Shown: positions 8,200 to 14,759 of the stretch, piece by piece
How positions within the stretch are numbered: position 1 is the first letter of the stretch
Layout: every line of letters starts with the position of its first letter
From: a virus
Length of the DNA stretch: 21,901 nucleotides
Virus record (IMG/VR): IMGVR_UViG_3300025913_000316
Span: 1-21,901 of that record
Strand: one strand, 5' to 3'
Notes under the pieces: model-generated
What the model was told of the DNA's origin: nothing
Seen by the model: only the letters and a program-made list of their open reading frames with translations
Databases searched by the model: none
Position numbers and translations under genes: made by a program

Positions 8200-9075
8200 T
8201 TAGAATGCGTTTTTCACGAACTCCGCCCTGAACTTCACCGTGTCGGCAACGATAGCCGTGGTATCGGATACCTGCGTGATGCCGGAGTAGATCAGGAGCA
8301 GATTCGGGAACACTTCCGTGTTGATCTTGTAGTTGTAGACCGACCCCGAAACGGTCTGCGCTTCAATCCACTTCGGCTGCGCCAGAGGGCCAATCGTTCC
8401 TACTGGCCGCTGCCGTCCGAACTGATCGACAAAGGCATAGCTGATCGCCAAGCCTGCGGTCTGGTAAGTTCCCTGCACAAACGCGACGCCACCCTGAGAG
8501 CCGGAACCGTCAGCATGAGTCAGAGCAGCCACAATGATCGTTGCGGTTGCAGAGGTCACAGTGTACGTCCCGTTGAGGAAGGTATAAGCAGCCGGATTGC
8601 CTGCTATGCCACCGAACCCCTGGACCGTGATCACATCGCCGCCGCCCGTGGTCAGCGAATTGACTGCGGTAAAGGTTACGACGTTTGAGGTGATAGACCA
8701 GCCCGTGATCTGAATGATCTTGCCAGAGTTGGTGTTGATGGTGGTGGTGATGGTTGCGCCTGTCCCGTTGCCTGTGAGCGCGAAGGTGGTTGCGCCAGTC
8801 TTGGCGACGTAGTTCTGCCCTGTGTTGACAAGTGTGACCGTGGCGACGGCTCCAGAGGTCACAGTAGCTACCTTGAAGATGCCGTTGTTGCCGCCGTTGA
8901 TCTGGACGTAATCGCCTACCGCATAGCCGGACCCGCCAGCTACCACAGTGAGGGTTGCCAGCGAACCAGCCAGTGAGAGAATCTGACCTTCCACGATGGT
9001 TGAGCGGGAGGTGTCATCGATTCCCGCCAGAGTGTATTCGCTAACCTGAAGAACTACAGTTGCATTGCCTGCCAT
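8200..9075 (-). CDS. Beta-rich virion protein with GGSGY-type repeats
   Basis: A 291-aa protein composed almost wholly of Thr, Val, Gly, Ala and Asn, as in beta-helical or beta-sandwich virion proteins. Residues 40-115 hold two units of the pattern VVAGGSGYAVGDYVQINGG then VNTGQNYVAKTGATTFALTG, a G-x-G-Y-x-x-G-D module often seen in phage tail and decoration proteins. Residues near 148-172 carry VITVQGFGG and FLNGTYTVTS, closely resembling modules in the neighbouring 1311-aa tail protein. Residues 215-291 differ (FVDQFGRQRPVGTIGPLAQP) and may be a docking domain. GAGGAGG lies about 10 bases before ATG 9075. Tail accessory or decoration protein are both possible; not resolved. Confidence 0.75.
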   Translation of the reverse strand: MAGNATVVLQVSEYTLAGIDDTSRSTIVEGQILSLAGSLATLTVVAGGSGYAVGDYVQINGGNNGIFKVATVTSGAVATVTLVNTGQNYVAKTGATTFALTGNGTGATITTTINTNSGKIIQITGWSITSNVVTFTAVNSLTTGGGDVITVQGFGGIAGNPAAYTFLNGTYTVTSATATIIVAALTHADGSGSQGGVAFVQGTYQTAGLAISYAFVDQFGRQRPVGTIGPLAQPKWIEAQTVSGSVYNYKINTEVFPNLLLIYSGITQVSDTTAIVADTVKFRAEFVKNAF

Positions 9076-9126
9076 TGGGTTATCCCTCCTCGGAATAAAG
9101 TTGGGGTTCGCCGCTCCTCGCGGGGT

Positions 9127-9978
9127 TTAACTGACTAGAGGCCACGTCTGCGCAAAATCTGCCACAGCAGCGTCACCAAAGGACTGTCTGCGGTTTTCCT
9201 GTGTCTGCTTCTGTAGAACAACTTCCTTTTTCAACTTACCGATCAGTCTCGCTTCCTCGGCTATGCACATCTGGTAGTTCTCAGGGGCAAAGCGCATGGC
9301 ATAGCGAATCAGCATCTTCGAGACGATGGCGTTGCGCGAATCGAGAATCGGCACGTAGGCTGTGGTGTAGTCGATGGTACGGGGATCAAGGAACTCGGGG
9401 TAGGTGATGGTTCCCCGGATTCTGATGTCGGTCAGGTTCACGCATCCCGGCATCCATATCTGCCCCTGCCGCATTTCCCACTGATACATGTGCTGGCCCT
9501 GCTGCACTCCTGCCAAGCCAAAGGGAGCCGCTTTCATGGGAATGAAGTCATAGCCTACATTTGACTGCCGTTCCCACAAAGCCAGCACCTTGCTCAAGGA
9601 AATGGGGATAGTCCACTGCGGATACCATTGCACGCCGTCGAAGTAGCCCGAATAGGCCAGAGATACCTGTGTTGCCGAGTTAGGTACTCCGGGACCAAGG
9701 TTGCTATTAACTACCGGGAGTCCTACCAGGATGTAGTTGTCCAGAATCAGTTCCGGATCGCCCACGATGCGAAGGTCTGCGTATGTCTCCTGAATCGCCG
9801 CATCGAGGAAGGTAATGAGATCGGGATTCGAGTTGGGCATGATGAGGCCAGCCCCTCCCCCTGTACCCGTACCAGACCCGCCTGCATTATTAAAGGTGTC
9901 GTTGATTGACGTGCGGAAGAGGTCTGCGATGGATTGCAGATTCGGATACCTTACGTTACCGCCCGTGACTGCCTGCAT
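9127..9978 (-). CDS. Probable head-tail connector (adaptor) protein
   Basis: A 283-aa protein sitting between the head block and the tail block, the expected place for the gp4/gp11-type adaptor that docks on the portal. The N terminus (YPNLQSIADLFRTSINDTF) and residues 50-75 (NPDLITFLDAAIQETYADLR) form amphipathic helices like those of adaptor bundles, separated by a Gly/Thr linker (AGGSGTGTGGGAG). The middle is beta-rich with many Trp and Tyr (YFDGVQWYPQWTIPIS), and the C-terminal third is helical with Glu/Lys runs (EARLIGKLKKEVVLQKQ). At 283 aa it is longer than P22 gp4 (about 166) or T7 gp11 (about 196). AAAGGAAG precedes ATG 9978. The role is inferred from order and helix pattern; no sequence signature is decisive. 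Confidence 0.7.
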   Translation of the reverse strand: MQAVTGGNVRYPNLQSIADLFRTSINDTFNNAGGSGTGTGGGAGLIMPNSNPDLITFLDAAIQETYADLRIVGDPELILDNYILVGLPVVNSNLGPGVPNSATQVSLAYSGYFDGVQWYPQWTIPISLSKVLALWERQSNVGYDFIPMKAAPFGLAGVQQGQHMYQWEMRQGQIWMPGCVNLTDIRIRGTITYPEFLDPRTIDYTTAYVPILDSRNAIVSKMLIRYAMRFAPENYQMCIAEEARLIGKLKKEVVLQKQTQENRRQSFGDAAVADFAQTWPLVS

Positions 9979-10065
9979 ACTCTTCCTTTCTTCAGTGAGG
10001 AGACTCCAATAACGGAATCTGCGGAGACAGGTCAGAAGCTACCAGAATCCCCTCCCTGAAGCCCG

Positions 10066-10884
10066 TTAGCCGCGCCGTGGTGCCTGTTTTACGGGCGCTG
10101 GCTGATCTATGCCTAGCAACTCTTCCATCTTTTCCCTGTCAATCACACCCGCCTTGAATGCCCGGGCGGGATCAATCACGCATGGACCCAAATCGCTCTT
10201 GTGAAATGCCACTCCCGGCCTGATCTTCTCGCCGCAGTTCGGGCAGAACGCCTCAATCACCGAGGCCGCGTGCCACGGAGCCGACAGACCAAGAGCATCC
10301 ATCGCAGGGTGAACGTCGGGATAGGTCTGAAGGAACTCGTTAAACTCCTTCTGCATTCCCGAACCCGCCATGCGGATAGCCTGATCAGTCAGCCACTTGA
10401 AATGCTTCTTGACGCACTCCTCGGCCTTGATGATTTCCTTCTCTGTCGGCACTTCGCGGGTAGAAGGGAAGAATCCTTCAGCCAGCAGATTCTGACCAGA
10501 CTTGTTGGCGTGCCACTCAAACTCGGTATCCCCGCTATAGGGGTCGTTGGTTGTATTGCGCGGATTGAGGAGGTCAATGATCGCTCTCCACCCGTCATGC
10601 TCATCAACGCGAATCCCGCCGCGCTCCTGATCGGGAGATGGCTGCGCGATAGGGTCGGCAATCACCGCACAGGTCACGTACCGCTCTCCGCTGTCGCATC
10701 CCTTGAGAAGCAGATGAGGAAAGAGTGTCCGGTTGACGATGCGCGGTTTCTTCGAGACGGTGTGGATGTAGATCAGTCTCCGAGGCTCCCGCATCGAGCG
10801 TCCGTTGATGATGGTGTTGAAGTTCGCTTCGTTCTGCTTGCGAAGTTCCGAGCGAGTTTCCTGTTCCAGAATCGGTTGTCCCAT
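10066..10884 (-). CDS. Hypothetical late protein with C-terminal zinc-ribbon-like motif
   Basis: A 272-aa protein not recognised by family. A predicted helical N terminus (LEQETRSELRKQNEANFN) is followed by a basic region with RRLIYIHTVSKKPRIVNR. Residues 214-235 give C214-x2-C217-x10-H228-x6-C235, a plausible zinc site (CPNCGEKIRPG). The upstream stop codon runs into the ribosome site (TAAGGAGACAGC before ATG 10884). It lies in a run of two unknown genes between the co-chaperonin and the connector, a position where phages encode head completion factors. That role is inference. An 87-bp space separates its stop from the connector gene start and shows no clear terminator. Confidence 0.72.
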   Translation of the reverse strand: MGQPILEQETRSELRKQNEANFNTIINGRSMREPRRLIYIHTVSKKPRIVNRTLFPHLLLKGCDSGERYVTCAVIADPIAQPSPDQERGGIRVDEHDGWRAIIDLLNPRNTTNDPYSGDTEFEWHANKSGQNLLAEGFFPSTREVPTEKEIIKAEECVKKHFKWLTDQAIRMAGSGMQKEFNEFLQTYPDVHPAMDALGLSAPWHAASVIEAFCPNCGEKIRPGVAFHKSDLGPCVIDPARAFKAGVIDREKMEELLGIDQPAPVKQAPRRG

Positions 10885-10893
10885 GCTGTCTCC

Positions 10894-11589
10894 TTAGATT
10901 GGTTCCATCTTCATGCCGAGGCCGTTACGGGCTGCGATAGCCATTGCCTGCCGCATACCTCGTTCAATCTCCTCGGCCTTGCGTCGTACCAGTTGTGAAC
11001 CACGCATGACCCGATGGCCGTCCCGTGCATCCTTGACCATCTTCATGTACTGCTTTTTCTGCTCGTTTTCCCGCTGTTTGAGCATTTTGATCCTGATTGC
11101 GGCTTCCAACTTATGCCATGCCATCAACATAGGCAAAATGAGGTCTAATATCAGGCCCCGTGGTTCCATGCGGTAGGTTTCCGTCTTCAGGGTGGAAATC
11201 ACTTCCACTCTGGGTTCGCCCTTGGTGTTGAAGGAATATCGTTCCTTTGGCTGCTCAAGGATTTCAGTATGGATGAATCTCTGCAATACACGGTAGCGAC
11301 CATACTTCGGGTAGCCCCCGCATTCAAGTAGTCCGGTTTCATCCCGGAACTCCCGATTCCACGTCTCGTAGCTCCCCTGAACTTCGGTAGGTTCCCAGAC
11401 CATGAGAATCCAGCAGGGTTCGGGGGTCATGCAGACGTTGCGATAGCCTACGAATCCATCAGCCCACTTGCCGCCAATAACCTGCTTATTATCAAGGGAC
11501 CAGATCAACTTAAAGATGGGTTCGCCATATACGTTCGTTCCGCCAATACGGGTCAGTTCATCCTGAAACCAGCTAGGACACTCGCGCAT
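10894..11589 (-). CDS. Hypothetical late protein with basic helical C terminus
   Basis: A 231-aa protein without a recognised family. The first 140 residues are mixed alpha/beta and unusually rich in Trp, Tyr and Cys (PSWFQDELTRIGGTNVYGEP, PEPCWILMVWEPTE). Residues 155-231 are a long, strongly basic helical stretch (MLKQRENEQKKQYMKMVKDA, RRKAEEIERGMRQAMAIAAR) that could bind nucleic acid or the capsid interior. It overlaps the end of the GroES-like gene by 17 bases and is followed directly by the zinc-ribbon-like gene, so the three are probably co-translated. Function unknown. Confidence 0.72.
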   Translation of the reverse strand: MRECPSWFQDELTRIGGTNVYGEPIFKLIWSLDNKQVIGGKWADGFVGYRNVCMTPEPCWILMVWEPTEVQGSYETWNREFRDETGLLECGGYPKYGRYRVLQRFIHTEILEQPKERYSFNTKGEPRVEVISTLKTETYRMEPRGLILDLILPMLMAWHKLEAAIRIKMLKQRENEQKKQYMKMVKDARDGHRVMRGSQLVRRKAEEIERGMRQAMAIAARNGLGMKMEPI

Positions 11590-12010
11590 TGGTTGCAGTC
11601 TCCAATAGGTCTTCCTTGGTAATACATGGATGTTTACTGTAGAACTCTGGAGTGTAATAGAGCTTGCATATCGGACAGCGTTGGTATTCCGCCTCTACTG
11701 CTACTCTTACGCCCTTTAAGTCGGGCACCCGAATCTGCCAATAGCGAGGAAGGTCAACTCGGTTCTTGTGAGCCGGGTTGAGATAGATGGGGTCGGACAT
11801 ACAATACTCGTCGTACTGCACCGTATCCCCCACCTTTACCTCTTCTACCTTGGAGCCGATGGCTACCACCACGCCACGGTCAGAGCGTTCCTTGATGAAT
11901 GCATTCTGAAGATCTACGGCAACATGCTCTGACTGCTCGTAGTAGTCCTCAATCGGTACTTCCCTCACGATCACACGATCAAAGAGAGGGCGAATCGGAA
12001 ATGTCTCCAT
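11573..12010 (-). CDS. GroES-like co-chaperonin with C-terminal zinc-binding extension
   Basis: A 145-aa protein. Residues 5-107 track the Cpn10/GroES barrel: FPIRPLFDRVIVREV at the start, SDRGVVVAIGSKVEEVKVGD in the middle with the V-K-V-G-D hallmark, YDEY as the following turn, and WQIRVPDLKGVRVAVEA at the end. Between RVIV and S-x-R-G there are 27 residues, against about 22 in E. coli GroES, so the mobile loop that binds GroEL is longer, as in T4 gp31. Residues 112-129 add CPIC and HPC (C112, C115, H127, C129), a zinc site absent from bacterial GroES. GGAGACAGCA precedes ATG 12010. Directly downstream of the capsid gene, it probably helps the host GroEL fold the capsid protein; the partner is inferred. 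Confidence 0.85.
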   Translation of the reverse strand: METFPIRPLFDRVIVREVPIEDYYEQSEHVAVDLQNAFIKERSDRGVVVAIGSKVEEVKVGDTVQYDEYCMSDPIYLNPAHKNRVDLPRYWQIRVPDLKGVRVAVEAEYQRCPICKLYYTPEFYSKHPCITKEDLLETATNARVS

Positions 12011-12027
12011 TGCTGTCTCCGTTACAT

Positions 12028-12049
12028 TGGGCGGATTACCCGCCGCCCA
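12028..12049 (-). terminator. Hairpin between capsid and co-chaperonin genes
   Basis: A 7-bp perfect G+C-rich stem (TGGGCGG at 12028-12034, CCGCCCA at 12043-12049) with an 8-base loop lies in the 48-base space after the capsid stop codon. In the leftward transcript it is not followed by a run of U, so it is not a canonical intrinsic terminator. It more likely marks partial termination or protects the 3' end of the capsid message, as hairpins after major capsid genes often do. The role is inference. Confidence 0.5.
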
Positions 12050-12058
12050 CGGGGTTAG

Positions 12059-13396
12059 CTATGCGTCAGCAGGTGTCGGTAAACCCTGAATATAGAACTG
12101 TGCTTTCATCTCAGGGCATAGTAAGTTGAAGGCGGTCTCGTAGGCAAACATGGTGCTGTCATAGTACGTATTCCCACCGCCGTCGTTTACGGGAACCGCT
12201 GCTACGGTGTTGCCTGGTGTCCACTCATGCAGGCGAGTCTCGTAGAGTTCGCCGAAGGTGAAGGACGAGGGAACGATGCGGTCAAAGCGTCCAGGTTCGG
12301 ACGTTGAGGACCAGCAGACTTCCTCGCCAGCCCACTTGTCCTGCATGTACCGCTTGGCAACGTCGGGAACGGTATCCCCGCCATTGTCGAGATCGGTTCT
12401 GCCCGGGACATAGTAGTTGCCAGCCAGAGCCACGCCCTGCACGGGGTTGCCGTACCAGAACGCCTTCTCCTGCTTGTCGTAGTCATCGCCCATCGCACGC
12501 ATACGAATGGACTGAACCCGCAGGGCTGTGGAATTGACAATGGTTCCCGATCCGCCAAAGTTGATGGTAGGAGTCGAGAAGCGGCCCGGATACTGCGAGA
12601 TGTCGATACCAGCCTTGGTGCCGACGTTTCCGTTCTGAATCCAGTAATCCTTGCCATAGACCGAGGAGCCAGCCGCGCCTGTCGCGCCCTGAACCACCAG
12701 CAAGTCACCCGCAGCCGTCGCACCGCCCGTCGAAGGCAGAGCATCAGCCGAATAGAGCCGCTGCGCAACCGGATCGACGTAGGAGATGGTAAAGGTGCCG
12801 CGTGTCGTTCCGCCCACCGAAGGGAGAACCGATACTACCTGCTGATCTACGAATGATGCAGCGTTGTTGGTCACGACATAGGAGAATGCCGGACCAGCGG
12901 AGCCGGAACCCGAGGATGGCGTCACGACGGAATCGATGGTGCCCGAGCCGTCACGGTTCAGGAGGGCTTCGATGCCGTTGTCATGCGCCAGAAGGGATTT
13001 GTTCATCTCTTCCTTGGAGAACTTAACCAGACCGCGTTCCTTGCCGTCTGTCGCGTAGTTCGCCATGTTGGAGATTTCGCAGATGGAGACAAACCGAACC
13101 GGGCTGGCCGCCATCGAAACGTACTTGCCAGCCGAGCCGCGTCCGTAGGCGGGAGCGGTGGTTGCTGTGTCATTGCCGAACTGTTGAATCGGAGCGCCGC
13201 CCTGAACGCGAGCAGATGCCCAGAAAGGAGCGCGTTGAACGCCCCCACGGTTGGTTTCAAAGGAGCACTGCTTTGTAGTGGCTCCCTTTTTGATACGGGT
13301 TTGAAGCCGATCAAATTTCGCCTGAAGGTCCGGAATATCCGATACAAACGCTTCAAGTTCAATTGCTTCGGCTGCTAATTCTGTGGATAGAGCCAT
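12059..13396 (-). CDS. Major capsid protein
   Basis: A 445-aa protein placed directly after the scaffold in the head block, apart from the accessory cassette. The N-terminal region is helical and charged (LEAFVSDIPDLQAKFDRLQT), followed by a K-K-G-A-T-T-K-Q loop and a Gly/Ala/Ser-rich core. Residues about 150-260 form a Ser/Gly/Thr/Val-rich insert resembling a surface domain (TPSSGSGSAGPAFSYVV), and the C-terminal part has aromatic-rich beta segments ending KAQFYIQGLPTP. An HK97-type fold is expected from the role but is not proven by the sequence. ATG 13396 follows an AGGACGG site; a GTG frame extending to 13453 is rejected for lack of one. A co-chaperonin gene follows. Confidence 0.85.
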   Translation of the reverse strand: MALSTELAAEAIELEAFVSDIPDLQAKFDRLQTRIKKGATTKQCSFETNRGGVQRAPFWASARVQGGAPIQQFGNDTATTAPAYGRGSAGKYVSMAASPVRFVSICEISNMANYATDGKERGLVKFSKEEMNKSLLAHDNGIEALLNRDGSGTIDSVVTPSSGSGSAGPAFSYVVTNNAASFVDQQVVSVLPSVGGTTRGTFTISYVDPVAQRLYSADALPSTGGATAAGDLLVVQGATGAAGSSVYGKDYWIQNGNVGTKAGIDISQYPGRFSTPTINFGGSGTIVNSTALRVQSIRMRAMGDDYDKQEKAFWYGNPVQGVALAGNYYVPGRTDLDNGGDTVPDVAKRYMQDKWAGEEVCWSSTSEPGRFDRIVPSSFTFGELYETRLHEWTPGNTVAAVPVNDGGGNTYYDSTMFAYETAFNLLCPEMKAQFYIQGLPTPADA

Positions 13397-13572
13397 GGTG
13401 TCCGTCCTGAGAAATGAGCTACGCGAGCTTGCGCCCCGTGCGTGTGTCTCCACATCTCAATCAGTCAGGATTTAGCCAGTTTACGGTCATTAGTCCGTCC
13501 GACCTGGAATCGGGTAGTACCTGACGGGTGTTGTCTATTGGAATACTACTTTGTTCTCCAAATGTAAAGCCT
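13397..13572 (-). promoter_or_regulatory. 176-base leader before the capsid gene, with a weak promoter candidate
   Basis: This is the longest gene-free stretch upstream of a core head gene here. On the minus strand TTTACA (13568-13563) and TATTCC (13545-13540) stand 17 bases apart; the -35 matches 5 of 6 and the -10 only 3 of 6, so promoter activity is possible but weak. The leader also has CCGTC and GACGG arms around the middle, too short to be convincing. No open frame of useful length lies in it. A long leader on the most strongly expressed phage gene is often regulatory; that is inference. Confidence 0.3.
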
Positions 13573-14094
13573 TTAAATGCCTAATGAACCGCTCCCCATC
13601 TCTAGTGATGCCTCTTTTGATGCTTTCTTGTTCTCTTTTAAGGTCGGGTCTAGGCCGTTCTCCGCGCACCATTCGTATCGCGCATTCATAAACGCTTTCG
13701 ACTTGAGCGTGTTGAACCCCTTCCGATTTCCAAACTCCCTGTCTCTTTCCATGTTCGACGGAAGGAATCTATCGCCTATCCCATACTCGTATTCGTAGAT
13801 GAGTGTGCTCGGATAAACAGTCATCGCCTTAATGAGGTCTTTGGCTTCTTGAGTCCTCAAACCAAACCATTCGCCATTGATGCGTTTACCGGCATAAGTT
13901 TTGTGCATTTCGGATTCGAGAATAGTTTCGTTTGAGGTTCCCCAGATGGCGAACACTTCAATTTTGAATGGCAACAGAATCCCAATGTCGGATACCCGAA
14001 TTTTTGCGTTCTTGGATTTTCCTATTTTGTACCAACCGTATTTCTGGGAACCGATTAGGTAGACATAGCCAAGGTAAGATTGCTCTTGAGGCAT
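13573..14094 (-). CDS. T5orf172/GIY-YIG-like nuclease-family protein
   Basis: A 173-aa protein. Residues 9-14 (GYVYLI) and 22-25 (YKIG) match the two halves of the GIY-YIG core, R33 sits where the catalytic arginine lies, and ILESEMHKTYAGKRINGEWF (residues 58-77) supplies the E/H and G-E-W-F elements of the T5orf172/MUG113 branch. Family members include homing-type endonucleases and proteins of unknown role. The C-terminal 75 residues are charged and unassigned. The ATG at 14103 abuts GGAGG with no spacer, so the ATG at 14094, with a 9-base spacer, is the better start. Hand counts of two 60-base blocks give 40-45% G+C against 50-63% in the capsid gene, consistent with late acquisition. Confidence 0.82.
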   Translation of the reverse strand: MPQEQSYLGYVYLIGSQKYGWYKIGKSKNAKIRVSDIGILLPFKIEVFAIWGTSNETILESEMHKTYAGKRINGEWFGLRTQEAKDLIKAMTVYPSTLIYEYEYGIGDRFLPSNMERDREFGNRKGFNTLKSKAFMNARYEWCAENGLDPTLKENKKASKEASLEMGSGSLGI

Positions 14095-14123
14095 CTCGGA
14101 CATCCTCCGATAGTCGAATGACT

Positions 14124-14139
14124 GGGTGTTTGCGCACCC
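14124..14139 (-). promoter_or_regulatory. Hairpin at the 5' end of the leftward nuclease transcript
   Basis: GGGTG and CACCC form a 5-bp stem around a 6-base loop. Given the -10 element at 14153-14148, transcription would start near 14141, so this hairpin would be the first structure in the message. It could stabilise the RNA or be a protein-binding site. The predicted position relative to the promoter is inference. Confidence 0.4.
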
Positions 14140-14147
14140 GATGCCTC

Positions 14148-14156
14148 ATTATATCA
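14148..14156 (-). promoter_or_regulatory. Consensus extended -10 promoter, leftward
   Basis: On the minus strand the bases read TGATATAAT, that is TGn directly followed by a perfect TATAAT hexamer. No good -35 is seen 16-18 bases upstream (GTCATG at 17), as is usual for extended -10 promoters of housekeeping sigma factors. It would drive the nuclease gene and possibly the capsid gene beyond it. It lies 28 bases from an inverted repeat that may be an operator. Confidence 0.6.
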
Positions 14157-14183
14157 AATAAATAGCTTTACATGACGCCTAAG

Positions 14184-14202
14184 TGGTGTCACACTGACAC
14201 CA
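14184..14202. promoter_or_regulatory. Perfect inverted repeat, candidate operator of the divergent cassette
   Basis: TGGTGTCA (14184-14191) and TGACACCA (14195-14202) are exact inverted arms of 8 bases with a 3-base centre. The right arm ends on the A of the ATG of the ribbon-helix-helix gene, and no Shine-Dalgarno sequence is visible before that ATG. Proteins of this fold usually bind such sites as dimers and repress their own gene, so autoregulation of the rightward pair is likely; effects on the leftward promoter are possible. Binding is inferred. Confidence 0.55.
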
Positions 14203-14474
14203 TGAAGCGCATTACTGTACGTCTTACCGACCAAGTACATGGCGCGTTAATGATTGAACTGCCCGAGTGGCGAAAGTTGCGTGGACCACGGTTCAGCCTT
14301 AATAACCTTTGCGAAGAGAAGTTGTCAGCGCCAGTCCAGCCTACACAATGGCAGACTTTCACAACAGGTACAAACAATGTGGTTTACACAGTCAGCACCC
14401 CACCGATTTATCAACCTCAACCTAAGGAGACAAAATGTCAGGCCAAGTTGAAGAAACAGCAATCGCGTCCGTAA
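14202..14474 (+). CDS. Ribbon-helix-helix (Arc/MetJ/CopG-type) regulator
   Basis: A 90-aa protein on the strand opposite to the late operon. Residues 1-8 (MKRITVRL) form the N-terminal strand with alternating polar and hydrophobic residues that enters the DNA major groove; T10-L20 (TDQVHGALMIE) fits helix 1, and RFSLNNLCEEKL (30-41) fits helix 2 with the S-L-N-N-L-C-E-E-K-L pattern typical of the fold. Residues 45-90 are a Gln/Pro/Thr-rich, basic tail of unknown role. An in-frame ATG at 14172 would add ten residues before the fold and is less likely. An inverted repeat ends on its start codon. The gene overlaps the next by 40 bases, so the two are co-expressed. Confidence 0.7.
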   Translation: MKRITVRLTDQVHGALMIELPEWRKLRGPRFSLNNLCEEKLSAPVQPTQWQTFTTGTNNVVYTVSTPPIYQPQPKETKCQAKLKKQQSRP

Positions 14475-14731
14475 CCAAAAAAGCTCTTGTAACCTTGCGC
14501 GGAGATGTGTGCATTCTTGTGAATGACAGTCCCGTGGTGACCCACGCCTTTATTATCGAGTATCAGGAGGACCCAACGCACAACGGCCCTGCGAAGGTCA
14601 AAGTTCCGAATGAGGTAACTGTTATTGGTTTCCCCGACGGACGGAAGCTATCGCGGCGCATCTTCCTGCACTTGAATTACGACATGATCACATGCGCAAT
14701 GGAATTACCGCTGGATTGGAAACCGATTTAA
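14435..14731 (+). CDS. Unknown 98-aa accessory protein paired with the regulator
   Basis: A 98-aa protein not recognised by family. It begins MSGQVEETAIASVTKKALV, then has alternating strand-like stretches (VTLRGDVCILVNDSPVVTHA, FIIEYQED, AKVKVPNEVTVIGF) and ends ITCAMELPLDWKPI. The look is a compact, mostly beta protein without signal peptide or membrane segment. A strong TAAGGAGACAAA site precedes ATG 14435, the same ribosome-site style as the phage late genes. It overlaps the regulator gene by 40 bases and ends 28 bases before the convergent scaffold gene's end. A small regulator-linked accessory protein could act in counter-defence or exclusion, but nothing in the sequence proves this. 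Confidence 0.68.
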   Translation: MSGQVEETAIASVTKKALVTLRGDVCILVNDSPVVTHAFIIEYQEDPTHNGPAKVKVPNEVTVIGFPDGRKLSRRIFLHLNYDMITCAMELPLDWKPI

Positions 14732-14759
14732 CCGCTAATCCCTTTGAATGTCAATTACT

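Noticed and set aside
13451-13453. GTG start giving a 19-residue extension to the capsid protein
   Set aside because: No ribosome site before it and an untypical extension; ATG 13396 has an AGGACGG site.
14713-14741. Weak hairpin (GGATT / AATCC) where the rightward and leftward genes converge
   Set aside because: Only 5 pairs with a long loop and no U run; not enough to call a terminator.
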